64,000 bases of DNA from Streptomyces asiaticus (GTDB lineage: Bacteria; Actinomycetota; Actinomycetes; Streptomycetales; Streptomycetaceae): assembly GCF_018138715.1 (NCBI RefSeq), contig NZ_JAGSHX010000001.1:1-64000 (forward strand), given 5' to 3'. Shown piece after piece: positions 53,909 through 62,448 of the stretch. Position numbers and translations under genes: made by a program. Position 1 is the first letter of the stretch, and each line of letters begins with the position of its first letter. The notes under the pieces were generated by a model. It was not told where the DNA came from. It made no database searches and worked only from the letters and a program-made list of their open reading frames with translations.

Positions 53909-56708
53909 ACGGGAGGCCGAGCTGGCGCAGGTCGCGGAGGCCCTGCGGGCCGCGGCGGCGGGGGACTCGTCACTGGTGTTGCTCACCGGCCCCCTGGGCA
54001 CCGGCCGGACCGCGCTGCTGCACCAGCTGCCGATGCTCGCCGAGGGCGAGAAGATCAGGGTCCTGCGCGCCAACGCCGCGCCGATGGAGCAGGACTTCGA
54101 CCTCGGCGTGGTCCGCCAGCTCTTCGACAGTCTGCTCACCGGCGTCCCGGAAGACCTCCGCGGGCAGCGCATCGAGGCAGGGGTCGACCTCTGCCGGACG
54201 GTCTTCTCCGACGACGCCCCGCCGCTCGACGAGAACGGGGCCGTCACCATCCCCGAGGAGGCGCTGTACGGCCTGCGCTCGGTGCTGGCCACCGCCGGTG
54301 CCGAGCGCCCGCTGCTCATCCTCGTGGACGATCTTCAGTGGGTCGACACCCCCTCGCTGCGCTGGCTCGCCTTTCTCGTCAAGCGGCTGCACGGGCTGCG
54401 CGCCGTGCTCGTCTGCTCCCTGCGGGACGGCTACCGGCGCCCCGGGGACCCACTGCTGGGGGAGATCGTCGAGGCGGCGCGGCGGGTGCTGCGCCCCGCG
54501 CCGCTGTCGCTCGGCGCCACCAAGGAAGTGATCCTCGAGCAGTTCGGCGTGCCGGGGGACGAGGAGTTCGCCCGCGCCTGCCACGAGAGCTCCGCGGGCA
54601 ACCCGCTGTTCCTGAAGTCGGTGCTGGCGGACCTGGCCATGCGCGGCCACCGGCCCACCGCCGAGCATGCCGAGACGGCCCGCTCCCTGCGCCCCGCCCA
54701 GCTCCGCGAGCGGCTGGCCAGCTCCCTGCGCGCCCAGCCCCGGCCCCCGCGCGACCTGGCCGCCGCCATCGCGGTCCTCGGCGACCAGGCCGAGCCGGAT
54801 CTGCTGGGCCGGCTGGCCGGGCTGGACCCGATCGGCTTCCTGGCCGCGCTGCGCGACCTCCACCAGCTGGGGCTGGTCGCCGCCGAGCAGGAGCCGCGCT
54901 TTCTCCACCGGGTGGTGCAGGACGCGGTCGAGTCCTCGATGACGGTGGCCGAACGGGAGCGGCTGCACGACGCCGCGGCGGCGCTGATGTACCACAACGG
55001 ACGCCCCGCCGAACTCGTCGCCGCCCAGCTCTTGGCCGTCACCAGCTCCGACCACCCCTGGGCGGTGGAGGTGTTGCGGGCCGCGGCGGACACCGCGCTG
55101 CGCCGCGGCGCGCCCCGCACCGCCGCCCGCTATCTGCGCCGCGCCCTCCTGGACGGCTCGCTGACCGGGGAGGGCCGGGCCCGGCTGCTGATCGATCTGG
55201 CCACCGCGGAGCGCGGCTTCGACCCGGCCGCCTGTGAACGCCATATCTCCCAGGCGATCCCCCTGCTGACCACGGCCAGGCTCCGGGCCGCCGCGGCCCT
55301 GCGGATCTCGCCCACCATCGTGGGCCTGGGGCCCCCGTCGGTCATCGATCTGCTGCACCAGGTCGCCGAGGATCTGGGGCCCGCCGCCTCGCTGGAGGGC
55401 ACGGCGCGCGATGTGGCGCTGCGGCTCGAGGCGCGGCTGCGGCACGCCGGACACGAGGACCCGGCGGAGCTGGCCGCGGCGGTCGAGCGGCTGTCCGTGC
55501 TGGGGGCGGAGCCGCCGCTGCTCACCTCCGCCGAGCGCGAGCTGACGGCGGTGCTGCTCAACGCGGCGGTGCTCACCGCCCGATGGCCCGCGGCCGAGGT
55601 CTCCCGGCTGGCCAATCGCATCCTGGAGCGCGAACCGGCCACCTCCGACCAGGTCCACACCCCGCTGCCGCTGGTGGTGATCGGGCTGGTGGCGGCCGAT
55701 TCGGTACGGGGGATCAGCTCCTGGCTGGCGATGGAGCAGCAGACGCGGCGGCAGGGCGGCACGGTCGTGGACGCGCTCGTCAACGTTCAGCAGGCCATGG
55801 TGCTCAGCGCCCGCGGCCGCGTCGCCCAGGCACGTGAGTACGCCGAGCGCGCCGTGCGGCTGGCCGAGGTGCACTGGCAGGAGGCCGGGATCGTCTCCAC
55901 CCTCGCCCTCACCCGCGTCGCCCTGGACCTCCAGGACTCCGCGCTGATCGAGCGGATTCTGGACGGCCCCGGGCGGCGCCGCTCCTCGAGCCTGGCCCTG
56001 ACCGCGGCGCTGCAATTCGTCAAGGCGGCACAGGACGCCGAGCAGGGTCGCTGGTCCAGCGCCCTGGAAACCCTCCTGGCCTGCGGTCGGCAGCTGGAGG
56101 CTTCGGGCTGGCGCAATCCCGTGCTCTTCTCCTGGCGGCCCTGGGCGGCCGACCTCCACCGGCGGGTCGGCGACCCCCACGCGGCCGGGGCGCTGGCCGA
56201 GGAGGAACTGCTGCGGGCGACCGAATGGGGCGCCCCCGTGGCGCTCGGCCGCGCGCTGCGGGTGAAGGCCCGGTTGATCGACGGTGACCAGGGGATGCGG
56301 CTGCTGCGCGAATCGGTCGATGTGCTGCGTGCCTCGGCCAATGAACTGGAACTCGCCCGCACGCTGCTGCTGCTGGGCAAGCGGCTGAGGCCGGGATGCG
56401 GCGAGGCGGCGGCGGTACTCCGGGAGGCCGCGGCGCTGGCCTCGGCGTGCGGGGTGCCACGGCTGGTCGAGCGGATCCGCGCGGCGGACGGCAGCGGTGC
56501 GGCGGCCGCCCCGCCGGAGGCGACCCTCACCCGTACCGAACGCACCGTGACCTCTCTCGTCGGACGCGGTCTGACCAACCAGGAGGTCGCGGCCGAGTTG
56601 GGGGTGAGCTCCCGCGCCATCGAGAAGCATCTGACGAGTTCCTATCGCAAGCTGGGCGTCTCCGGCCGGCGCGAGCTCATCGAGCTGCTGCCTCGCATGC
56701 ATTCGTGA
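53898..56708 (+). CDS. LAL-type LuxR regulator with degenerate Walker A (Lys to Arg)
   Basis: A 936-aa third member. The P-loop is GPLGTGRTALL (residues 31-38) with Arg37 (codon CGG at 54006) instead of Lys. Walker B LLILVDDLQWVDTPSLRW is canonical, followed by CHESSAGNPLFLKSVLADL. The C-terminal HTH is LTRTERTVTSLVGRGLTNQE, VAAELGVSSRAIEKHLTSSY. It overlaps the second LAL gene by 11 nt behind AAGGAGGGGG, so the two are co-translated. A hairpin terminator at 56783 closes the unit before the PAS-LuxR gene. Corresponds in position and size to NysRIII/AmphRIII. Confidence 0.9.
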   Translation: MLLEREAELAQVAEALRAAAAGDSSLVLLTGPLGTGRTALLHQLPMLAEGEKIRVLRANAAPMEQDFDLGVVRQLFDSLLTGVPEDLRGQRIEAGVDLCRTVFSDDAPPLDENGAVTIPEEALYGLRSVLATAGAERPLLILVDDLQWVDTPSLRWLAFLVKRLHGLRAVLVCSLRDGYRRPGDPLLGEIVEAARRVLRPAPLSLGATKEVILEQFGVPGDEEFARACHESSAGNPLFLKSVLADLAMRGHRPTAEHAETARSLRPAQLRERLASSLRAQPRPPRDLAAAIAVLGDQAEPDLLGRLAGLDPIGFLAALRDLHQLGLVAAEQEPRFLHRVVQDAVESSMTVAERERLHDAAAALMYHNGRPAELVAAQLLAVTSSDHPWAVEVLRAAADTALRRGAPRTAARYLRRALLDGSLTGEGRARLLIDLATAERGFDPAACERHISQAIPLLTTARLRAAAALRISPTIVGLGPPSVIDLLHQVAEDLGPAASLEGTARDVALRLEARLRHAGHEDPAELAAAVERLSVLGAEPPLLTSAERELTAVLLNAAVLTARWPAAEVSRLANRILEREPATSDQVHTPLPLVVIGLVAADSVRGISSWLAMEQQTRRQGGTVVDALVNVQQAMVLSARGRVAQAREYAERAVRLAEVHWQEAGIVSTLALTRVALDLQDSALIERILDGPGRRRSSSLALTAALQFVKAAQDAEQGRWSSALETLLACGRQLEASGWRNPVLFSWRPWAADLHRRVGDPHAAGALAEEELLRATEWGAPVALGRALRVKARLIDGDQGMRLLRESVDVLRASANELELARTLLLLGKRLRPGCGEAAAVLREAAALASACGVPRLVERIRAADGSGAAAAPPEATLTRTERTVTSLVGRGLTNQEVAAELGVSSRAIEKHLTSSYRKLGVSGRRELIELLPRMHS

Positions 56709-56782
56709 ACGGAGCGTTAACGGCGATAATTGGACGCTGTTTGACGAGGATTCGTGAACCGACCGTACCGGCCCACCGAAGG

Positions 56783-56818
56783 GGTGGGGTGCGGACCGAA
56801 CCTTCGGGGCACCCCACC
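56783..56818 (+). terminator. hairpin after the LAL triplet
   Basis: GGTGGGGTGC pairs with GCACCCCACC, with an inner CCGAA-CC-TTCGG stem. It lies 75 nt after the stop of the third LAL gene and before the PAS-LuxR promoter. Confidence 0.65.
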
Positions 56819-56849
56819 ACGGGATTGGGTGGCCCCACCCCTGTTGACG

Positions 56850-56879
56850 TTGACTTCAGTACCCGCAGATCCCTAGTCT
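56850..56879 (+). promoter_or_regulatory. putative promoter of the PAS-LuxR gene
   Basis: TTGACT (56850-56855), an 18-nt spacer and TAGTCT (56874-56879); a second TTGACG precedes directly. ATCCCTAG at 56869-56876 equals the right half of the published PAS-LuxR (PimM-type) binding consensus, a hint of autoregulation. Confidence 0.45.
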
Positions 56880-56895
56880 CAATTCTGAAATGAAC

Positions 56896-56929
56896 ATTCG
56901 GAATTGAATATTGGTATTCAATTCCGAAT
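56896..56929. repeat. perfect 15-bp inverted repeat in an AT-rich island
   Basis: ATTCGGAATTGAATA and TATTCAATTCCGAAT are exact complements around TTGG. The surrounding 70 nt are strikingly AT-rich for this genome. It lies between the -10 and the ribosome site (GGAAGGGA, 56941) of the PAS-LuxR gene, so it is an operator or a leader-RNA hairpin. A smaller inverted repeat AAGGGA/TCCCTT (56943-56960) follows. Confidence 0.85.
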
Positions 56930-56958
56930 ACTGAGAATTAGGAAGGGATGGCAGTCCC

Positions 56959-57645
56959 TTGGCATTGCCTTTACTATCGGATTCGGCTCGGCCAACCCCC
57001 CACGAGCTTGGACACGAGCAGACCGAGTACACGGATCTATTGCGCCAGTTCGATCAGCCAGGGGCGTGTGTCGTCTGTCTCGACCCGTCGCTCATCGTCC
57101 AGCAGGCGAACCGGGAATTCTTCCGGCAGTTCGACGACGCCTCCTCGGACGTATGCGGCCGTGACTTCTGTGACCTTGTCCACCCCAGCGTCCGGCAGGC
57201 GCTGAAGCGGCAGTTCACCCGGCTCCTCGACGGCTCCCGTCACCGGTTCACCACCCATGTGGTGGCCATCGGGGCCGAGGGGGCCGCCTTCACCAGCGGG
57301 CTCACCGCCGTGGCGGTGCGCGAGGGCACCGCCCATGTGGCCTCGATCCTCGTGGTGATGCGTCCCACGGCGGGTGGCGAGGAGGTGGAGATGGTCACCA
57401 ACCGCAAGAAGCTCCTCACCGAGACCGAGGCGCGCATCCTGGAGGGCATCGCCGCGGGGCTCTCCACCATCCCGCTGGCCTCCCGGCTCTACCTCAGCCG
57501 GCAGGGTGTCGAGTACCACGTGACTCGGCTGCTGCGGAAGCTGCGGGTGCCCAACCGTGCGGCCCTCGTCTCCCGCGCCTACTCGATCGGCGTACTCAAC
57601 GTCGGCTGCTGGCCGCCAAAGGTCGTCGACGACTTCATCAAATGA
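56959..57645 (+). CDS. PAS-LuxR regulator, NysRIV/AmphRIV/PimM-like
   Basis: A 228-aa regulator. The N-terminal PAS domain covers about residues 25-130 (LLRQFDQPGACVVCLDPSLI, VQQANREFFRQFDDAS, GRDFCDLVHPSVRQAL). The C-terminal HTH reads LTETEARILEGIAAGLSTIP, LASRLYLSRQGVEYHVTRLL, then RKLRVPNRAALVSRAYSIGV and a Trp-Pro-Pro tail. SRQGVEYHVTRLLRKL-VPNR-ALVSRAY is the pattern of the small PAS-LuxR activators of polyene macrolide clusters. The start is TTG at 56959, 10 nt after GGAAGGGA; another TTG lies at 56965. It follows the LAL triplet as nysRIV follows nysRI-RIII. Confidence 0.85.
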   Translation: MALPLLSDSARPTPHELGHEQTEYTDLLRQFDQPGACVVCLDPSLIVQQANREFFRQFDDASSDVCGRDFCDLVHPSVRQALKRQFTRLLDGSRHRFTTHVVAIGAEGAAFTSGLTAVAVREGTAHVASILVVMRPTAGGEEVEMVTNRKKLLTETEARILEGIAAGLSTIPLASRLYLSRQGVEYHVTRLLRKLRVPNRAALVSRAYSIGVLNVGCWPPKVVDDFIK

Positions 57646-57668
57646 CCCCCGCGCCGCGGAGGTCCACG

Positions 57669-57717
57669 GACGCGCCACGGCCGGCCCGGATTCGATCCGG
57701 GCCGGCCGTGGCGCGTC
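57669..57717. terminator. perfect 23-bp hairpin between convergent genes
   Basis: The arm at 57669-57691 pairs without a mismatch with 57695-57717; the loop is TCG. Key segment CCACGGCCGGCCCGGAT. It lies between the PAS-LuxR stop (57645) and the convergent PucR stop (57724), serving both. Confidence 0.9.
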
Positions 57718-57723
57718 GCCGTC

Positions 57724-59409
57724 TCAGGACGGGGCCGGGCCCCGGGACAGCCGCAGCAGACGGAAGGCGGTGAGCGCCACATGGAGCTGGGTGCGCTGCT
57801 CACCCGACTCCAGATCGCAGCCCAGCACCCGCTCCACCGAGTGCAGCCGCTGGTAGAACGCCTGCCGGGACAGATTCGCGCGCTTGGCGGCCACCGTCTT
57901 GTTGCCCGCCGCGTCCAGGAACGTGTGCAGCACCGGCAGCAGATCGGTGCCGTGCCGCTCGTCGTAGTCCACCAGCCGGCCCAACTGCCGCTCCACGAAC
58001 TCCTGGAGCCGCACATCGCCGCGCAGCGCGTACAGCAACTGCCGCAGCCCGATGTCGGACAGCTCGTGGAACGCCTTGTCCGGCGTCCCCGGAACGGCGG
58101 CGTCCGCGACCCGCGCCGCCTGCTGGAACGACCGGGCGGTCTGCGACAGGTCCGACACCTCGGAGCCGACGCTGATCACGGCGTCCGGCCGGGACTCCCG
58201 CACCGACCGGCTCAGCCGCTCCACCAGCGGCCGCCACGGCGTGGCGGCCGGCAGGGCCAGCAGCACCCCTATGTGGTCACCGGGCACCGCGCCGACCAGT
58301 ACGGCGGCCCCGGCCGCCCCCAGCTCGTCCGTCAGCCGGTCCTCCAGCTCGGTCGTCTCCCCGGCGCCGGGGCCGGGGCTGACCAGCGTCACCATCAGCC
58401 GGCGGCCCGCGACCGGCACGCCCAGCGCCTCGGCCCTGGCCCGGGCCTCGCCCTTGGACCGGCAGCGCTGCTCCACCAGGTCCAGCAGCAGGGTGCGCTG
58501 GGCCCGCCGCTCCCAGCGGGTGTGATGGGTGAGCCGGGCGATGGTCAGGGCCGTGGCGGTGCGCTCCAGGACCATCGCGTCCTCGGGGCCGACCGCCGGG
58601 TCCCGGGCCCCGTCCGGGAGCATCAGCAGCCGCCCCCATCGCTCGCCCCGGTACTCCACCGCGGTCACCAGCCAGTCCTCCGGGCCGCTCAGCCCGGTCC
58701 GGTCGGGCGAGGGCGTGGCGCGCGAGCGCCGCTCCCAGCCGGACAGCGCCCCCTCCACCCCGCGCCCCGGCGACCCGCAGATGACGGCCTGGTGCACCAG
58801 GTTCTCCAGCACCACGGGGTGCCCGCTCATCTCGGCCGCCATGTCCACCACCTCCTCGGGCCCGGCGCCCCGCAGGGTCAGCGCGGTGAAGGTGTCATGG
58901 ACGTCCTGGGCCCGGCGCAGGCTCTCCACCTGGCTGCCGACGATCAGGGAGTGGAGCACCTGGGTGACCTCCACGAAGTTCACCGTCCGCGAGAGCAGGA
59001 CGAGCGGGAAGTCCCGCGCCAGACAGGCCCGTACCAGCTCCGAGGGCGGCCGGTGGTAGCGCCGCACCAGCTCGATGACCAGACCGGCGGCGCCGACGTC
59101 CGCGAGCTCGTCGACATACCGGCGGACCAGCGCCGGGTCCTCGGGCAGCGGCATCCCGGTGGTCAGCACCAGCTCCCCGCCCTTGAGGAAGGACGCCGGG
59201 TCGAGCAGCTCGGTGATGTGGACCCAGCGGACCGGCCGGGCCAGCTGCCCGTGGCCGGAGACCACCTCCGGCGCCCCGGCGGCCAGCACCGGAAGCCGCA
59301 GCACCTCGGCGAGGCTGAGCGGCGGACGCCCCGGGATCCGCGGGGGCTCCGAGGGGCGGGCCGGCGGCCGTCCGGCAGCGTCGTACGCGGTGCCGCCGAA
59401 GCCGTTCAT
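57724..59409 (-). CDS. PucR-family transcriptional regulator
   Basis: About 561 aa. An N-terminal PucR sensing domain (about 30-170: LSLAEVLRLPVLAAGAPEVV, RPVRWVHITELLDPASFLKG, GELVLTTGMPLPEDPALVRR) is followed by a GGDEF-like region (about 330-440) and the C-terminal HTH_30: DLLPVLHTFLDAAGNKTVAA, KRANLSRQAFYQRLHSVERV. Such regulators control purine, amino acid or amine catabolism. It is divergent from the GABA aminotransferase gene with a 202-bp shared control region, so it probably regulates that operon. ATG at 59409 is taken; GTG at 59418 is possible; no strong ribosome site is seen for either. Confidence 0.92.
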   Translation of the reverse strand: MNGFGGTAYDAAGRPPARPSEPPRIPGRPPLSLAEVLRLPVLAAGAPEVVSGHGQLARPVRWVHITELLDPASFLKGGELVLTTGMPLPEDPALVRRYVDELADVGAAGLVIELVRRYHRPPSELVRACLARDFPLVLLSRTVNFVEVTQVLHSLIVGSQVESLRRAQDVHDTFTALTLRGAGPEEVVDMAAEMSGHPVVLENLVHQAVICGSPGRGVEGALSGWERRSRATPSPDRTGLSGPEDWLVTAVEYRGERWGRLLMLPDGARDPAVGPEDAMVLERTATALTIARLTHHTRWERRAQRTLLLDLVEQRCRSKGEARARAEALGVPVAGRRLMVTLVSPGPGAGETTELEDRLTDELGAAGAAVLVGAVPGDHIGVLLALPAATPWRPLVERLSRSVRESRPDAVISVGSEVSDLSQTARSFQQAARVADAAVPGTPDKAFHELSDIGLRQLLYALRGDVRLQEFVERQLGRLVDYDERHGTDLLPVLHTFLDAAGNKTVAAKRANLSRQAFYQRLHSVERVLGCDLESGEQRTQLHVALTAFRLLRLSRGPAPS

Positions 59410-59490
59410 GCCGCTCACTCTGGCAAGCCCGCGCGCCGGGCGCAACCACGATCCCGGTCGGTCTCTTGACAGGACCCGTCCTCGAGGTCG

Positions 59491-59535
59491 TTGACAGATC
59501 GTCCATAGCGATCACCACCCCGCGACACAGTGATC
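59491..59535. promoter_or_regulatory. pucR-gabT control region: TTGACA and GATCAC/GTGATC dyad
   Basis: TTGACA at 59491-59496 is a perfect -35 match on the + strand; its -10 is unclear. GATCAC (59510-59515) and GTGATC (59530-59535) form an inverted repeat and lie where a regulator could act on both genes. A second TTGACA occurs at 59466. Confidence 0.4.
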
Positions 59536-59611
59536 ATTGTCCTGACCGGGTCCGCCCCCTCACCCTCGAAGTGTCCGAGCGCATCGCCGACCCGTGGGTG
59601 TGGGAGAGAAC

Positions 59612-60871
59612 ATGACCAATCTGTCGCCGCAGCTCCGTCAAGCCACTCCGGTGGTCGCCGTCCGCGGAGAGGGCGCCTACATCGACGGCGAGGACGGGCG
59701 GCGATACCTCGACTTCACCGCGGGCATCGGCGTCACCAGCACCGGGCACTGCCATCCGCGGGTCGTCGCCGCCGCCCAGGAGCAGGTGGGCACCCTCATC
59801 CACGGCCAGTACACGACCGTGATGCACCCGCCGCTGCGGCGGCTGGTCGAGAAGCTGGGCGAGGTGCTTCCCACGGGCCTCGACAGTCTGTTCTTCAGCA
59901 ACTCCGGCAGCGAGGCCGTGGAGTCGGCCCTGCGCCTGGCCCGCCAGGCCACCGGCCGGCCCAACGTCCTGGTCTGCCACGGCGGATTCCACGGCCGCAC
60001 CGTGGCCGCGGCCTCCATGACCACCTCCGGCACCCGCTTCCGCTCCGGCTTCTCGCCCCTGATGAGCGGTGTCGTGGTGACCCCGTTCCCCACGGCCTAC
60101 CGGTACGGCTGGGACGAGGAGACCGCGACCCGGTTCGCCCTGCGGGAGCTGGACTACGTCCTACAGACCATCTCCCCGCCCGACGACACCGCCGCGATCA
60201 TCGTCGAACCGGTGCTCGGCGAGGGCGGCTATGTGCCCGCCACCGAGGGCTTCCTCCAGGGCCTGCGGGAGCGGGCCGACCGCCATGGCTTCCTGCTGAT
60301 CCTGGACGAGGTGCAGACCGGGGTGGGCCGCACCGGACGGTTCTGGGGCCATGACCACTTCGGCATCCGCCCCGACATCCTGGTCACCGCCAAGGGGCTG
60401 GCCAGCGGCTTCCCGCTGTCCGGCATCGCCGCCTCCGAGGAGCTGATGAGCAAGGCATGGCCCGGCTCGCAGGGCGGCACCTACGGCGCCAACGCCGTGG
60501 CCTGCGCCGCGGCCGCCGCCACCCTCGACGTGGTCCGCGAGGAGAACCTCGTGGCCAACGCCGAGGCCATGGGGGCACGGCTGCGCAGCGGTCTGGAGGA
60601 CGTGGCCGCCAAGACCCCCGCCATCGGCGATGTGCGCGGCCTCGGCCTCATGCTGGCCAGCGAGTTCGTCACCGCTGACGGCGAGCCGGACCCGGCGACC
60701 GCGGCCCGGGTGCAGCGCGCCGCCGTGGACGAAGGGCTGTTGCTGCTCCTGTGCGGCGCCTGGAACCATGTGGTCCGGATGATCCCCGCCCTCGTCGTCG
60801 ACGAAGCGGCGATCGACGAGGGTCTGCGCGCCTGGTCCGCCGCCGTCAGCGCCGGAACAGCGGACTCCTGA
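59612..60871 (+). CDS. gabT: 4-aminobutyrate aminotransferase (class III PLP)
   Basis: A 419-aa class III aminotransferase. Motifs: FTAGIGVTSTGHCHPRVVAA, FFSNSGSEAVESALRLARQA, HGGFHGRTVAAASMTTSG, the PLP Asp in LLILDEVQTGVGRTGRFWGH and the Schiff-base Lys in DILVTAKGLASGFPLSGIAA. It transfers the amino group of GABA (or a related omega-amino acid) to 2-oxoglutarate. The neighbour succinate-semialdehyde dehydrogenase takes the product, supporting GABA over ornithine or beta-alanine, though broad specificity is usual. ATG at 59612 follows GGGAGAG. It is divergent from the PucR gene. Confidence 0.88.
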   Translation: MTNLSPQLRQATPVVAVRGEGAYIDGEDGRRYLDFTAGIGVTSTGHCHPRVVAAAQEQVGTLIHGQYTTVMHPPLRRLVEKLGEVLPTGLDSLFFSNSGSEAVESALRLARQATGRPNVLVCHGGFHGRTVAAASMTTSGTRFRSGFSPLMSGVVVTPFPTAYRYGWDEETATRFALRELDYVLQTISPPDDTAAIIVEPVLGEGGYVPATEGFLQGLRERADRHGFLLILDEVQTGVGRTGRFWGHDHFGIRPDILVTAKGLASGFPLSGIAASEELMSKAWPGSQGGTYGANAVACAAAAATLDVVREENLVANAEAMGARLRSGLEDVAAKTPAIGDVRGLGLMLASEFVTADGEPDPATAARVQRAAVDEGLLLLLCGAWNHVVRMIPALVVDEAAIDEGLRAWSAAVSAGTADS

Positions 60872-60959
60872 CGCGCACCGCACACCACCCACGGGAGCCC
60901 GATCCGTCCGCCGGTCCGAACCCCTCGGGCCGGCGGCGGTCCGATAGGAGATTGCCCCT

Positions 60960-62432
60960 ATGTCCACCCCCTCGTACCCCTCGGCCGCCGAGGTCCTCGC
61001 CGCGGTGCCCAAGCAGCTCTACATCGCCGGGTCGTGGTCCGACGCGGCGGGCGGCCAGACCATGCCGGTCGACGACCCGGCCACCGGTGAGGTGCTGTGC
61101 GACGTCGCCGACGCCTCCCCCGCCGACGGGCAGCGCGCCCTGGCCGCGGCCGCGGAGGCCCAGGAGAAGTGGGCGGCCACCGCGCCCCGCGCGCGCAGCG
61201 AGATCCTGCGCCGCGCCTATGAGCTGATCATGGAGCGCGCCGACGCGCTCGCCGCGCTGATGACGGCCGAGATGGGCAAGCCGCTGGCCGAGGCGCGCGG
61301 AGAGGCGGCCTACGCCGCGGAGTTCTTCCGCTGGTTCTCCGAGGAAGCGGTGCGCATCGAGGGCGGGTTCTCCACACTGCCGGACGGCAAGAACCGGATG
61401 CTGCTGATGCGCCGCCCGGTCGGGCCGTGTCTGCTCATCACGCCGTGGAACTTCCCGCTGGCCATGGGCACCCGCAAGATCGGCCCGGCAATCGCCGCGG
61501 GCTGCACCATGGTGCTCAAGCCCGCCCCGCAGACCCCGCTGTCCAGCCTGGCGCTCGCCGGGATCCTGGCGGAGGCGGGGCTTCCGGCCGGGGTGCTCAA
61601 TGTGGTCACCACCTCCCGGGCCGGAGAGGTCGTGGAGCCGCTGCTGACCGGTGGACACATCCGCAAGCTCTCCTTCACCGGCTCCACCCAGGTCGGCCGC
61701 ACCCTGCTCGCCCAGAGCGCGCCCGCGGTGGTCCGCACCTCCATGGAACTCGGCGGCAACGCCCCCTTCATCGTCTTCGAGGACGCCGACCTCGACGTCG
61801 CGGTCGAAGGCGCCATGACCGCCAAGATGCGCAACATGGGCGAGGCGTGCACGGCGGCCAACCGGTTCTTCGTCCACTCCTCCGTGGCCGCCGAGTTCGC
61901 CGACCGGCTGGCCCGCCGCATGGGCGCGCTGGAGGTCGGCCCCGGCAGCCGCCCCGGGGTCCAGGTCGGGCCGCTCATCGACCGGGCGGGCCGTACCAAG
62001 GTCGAGGAACTGGTCGCGGACGCCGTGGCACGCGGCGCCGAGGTCCTGGTCGGCGGCAGCACCCCCGAGGGCCCCGGCTGCTTCTACCCGCCCACCGTGC
62101 TCACCGGCGTCTCCCCGGCCAGCCGGCTGATGGAGACCGAGATCTTCGGACCGGTCGCGGCCGTGCTCACCTTCGACGACGAGGACGAGGCCCTCGCCAC
62201 CGCCAACGCCACCGAATGGGGCCTGGTGGGCTATGTGTTCACCCAGGACCTCAACCGCTCGCTGCGGGTGAGCGAGCGGCTCGAGGTCGGCATGGTCGGC
62301 CTCAACACCGGACTGGTCTCCAACCCCGCGGCTCCCTTCGGCGGCGTCAAACAGTCCGGGCTCGGACGTGAGGGCGGCCGCGTCGGCATCGACGAGTTCC
62401 TGGAGTACAAGTACGTCGCGGTGCCGGTCTGA
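60960..62432 (+). CDS. gabD: succinate-semialdehyde dehydrogenase (NAD(P)+), aldehyde dehydrogenase family
   Basis: A 490-aa aldehyde dehydrogenase. The cofactor motif is LITPWNFPLAMGTRKIGPAI with Lys in MVLKPAPQTPLSSL, FTGSTQVGRTLL, general base Glu in TSMELGGNAPFIVFEDADLD, and the nucleophile Cys in NMGEACTAANRFFVHSSV. The SSADH branch is suggested by IFGPVAAVLTFDDEDEAL and by GLNTGLVSNPAAPFGGVKQS near the C-terminus. It oxidises succinate semialdehyde to succinate, linking GABA to the TCA cycle. It starts 88 nt after gabT with TAGGAG upstream and ends at a strong hairpin. Confidence 0.9.
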   Translation: MSTPSYPSAAEVLAAVPKQLYIAGSWSDAAGGQTMPVDDPATGEVLCDVADASPADGQRALAAAAEAQEKWAATAPRARSEILRRAYELIMERADALAALMTAEMGKPLAEARGEAAYAAEFFRWFSEEAVRIEGGFSTLPDGKNRMLLMRRPVGPCLLITPWNFPLAMGTRKIGPAIAAGCTMVLKPAPQTPLSSLALAGILAEAGLPAGVLNVVTTSRAGEVVEPLLTGGHIRKLSFTGSTQVGRTLLAQSAPAVVRTSMELGGNAPFIVFEDADLDVAVEGAMTAKMRNMGEACTAANRFFVHSSVAAEFADRLARRMGALEVGPGSRPGVQVGPLIDRAGRTKVEELVADAVARGAEVLVGGSTPEGPGCFYPPTVLTGVSPASRLMETEIFGPVAAVLTFDDEDEALATANATEWGLVGYVFTQDLNRSLRVSERLEVGMVGLNTGLVSNPAAPFGGVKQSGLGREGGRVGIDEFLEYKYVAVPV

Positions 62433-62448
62433 CGGCTGCCACACTGCT

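Noticed and set aside
51464..56702. Very long reverse-strand frames opposite the LAL genes
   Set aside because: Low-complexity Gly/Gln/Arg translations with no domain; the forward genes have complete ATPase and HTH motifs.
48196..56708. Tandem-duplication or assembly artefact creating three LAL genes
   Set aside because: The three proteins differ throughout (different P-loops, lengths and HTH sequences), so they are diverged paralogues.
57669..57717. tRNA-like sequence (GGATTCGATCC resembles a T-arm)
   Set aside because: It is the centre of a perfect 23-bp hairpin; no acceptor, D or anticodon arms exist.
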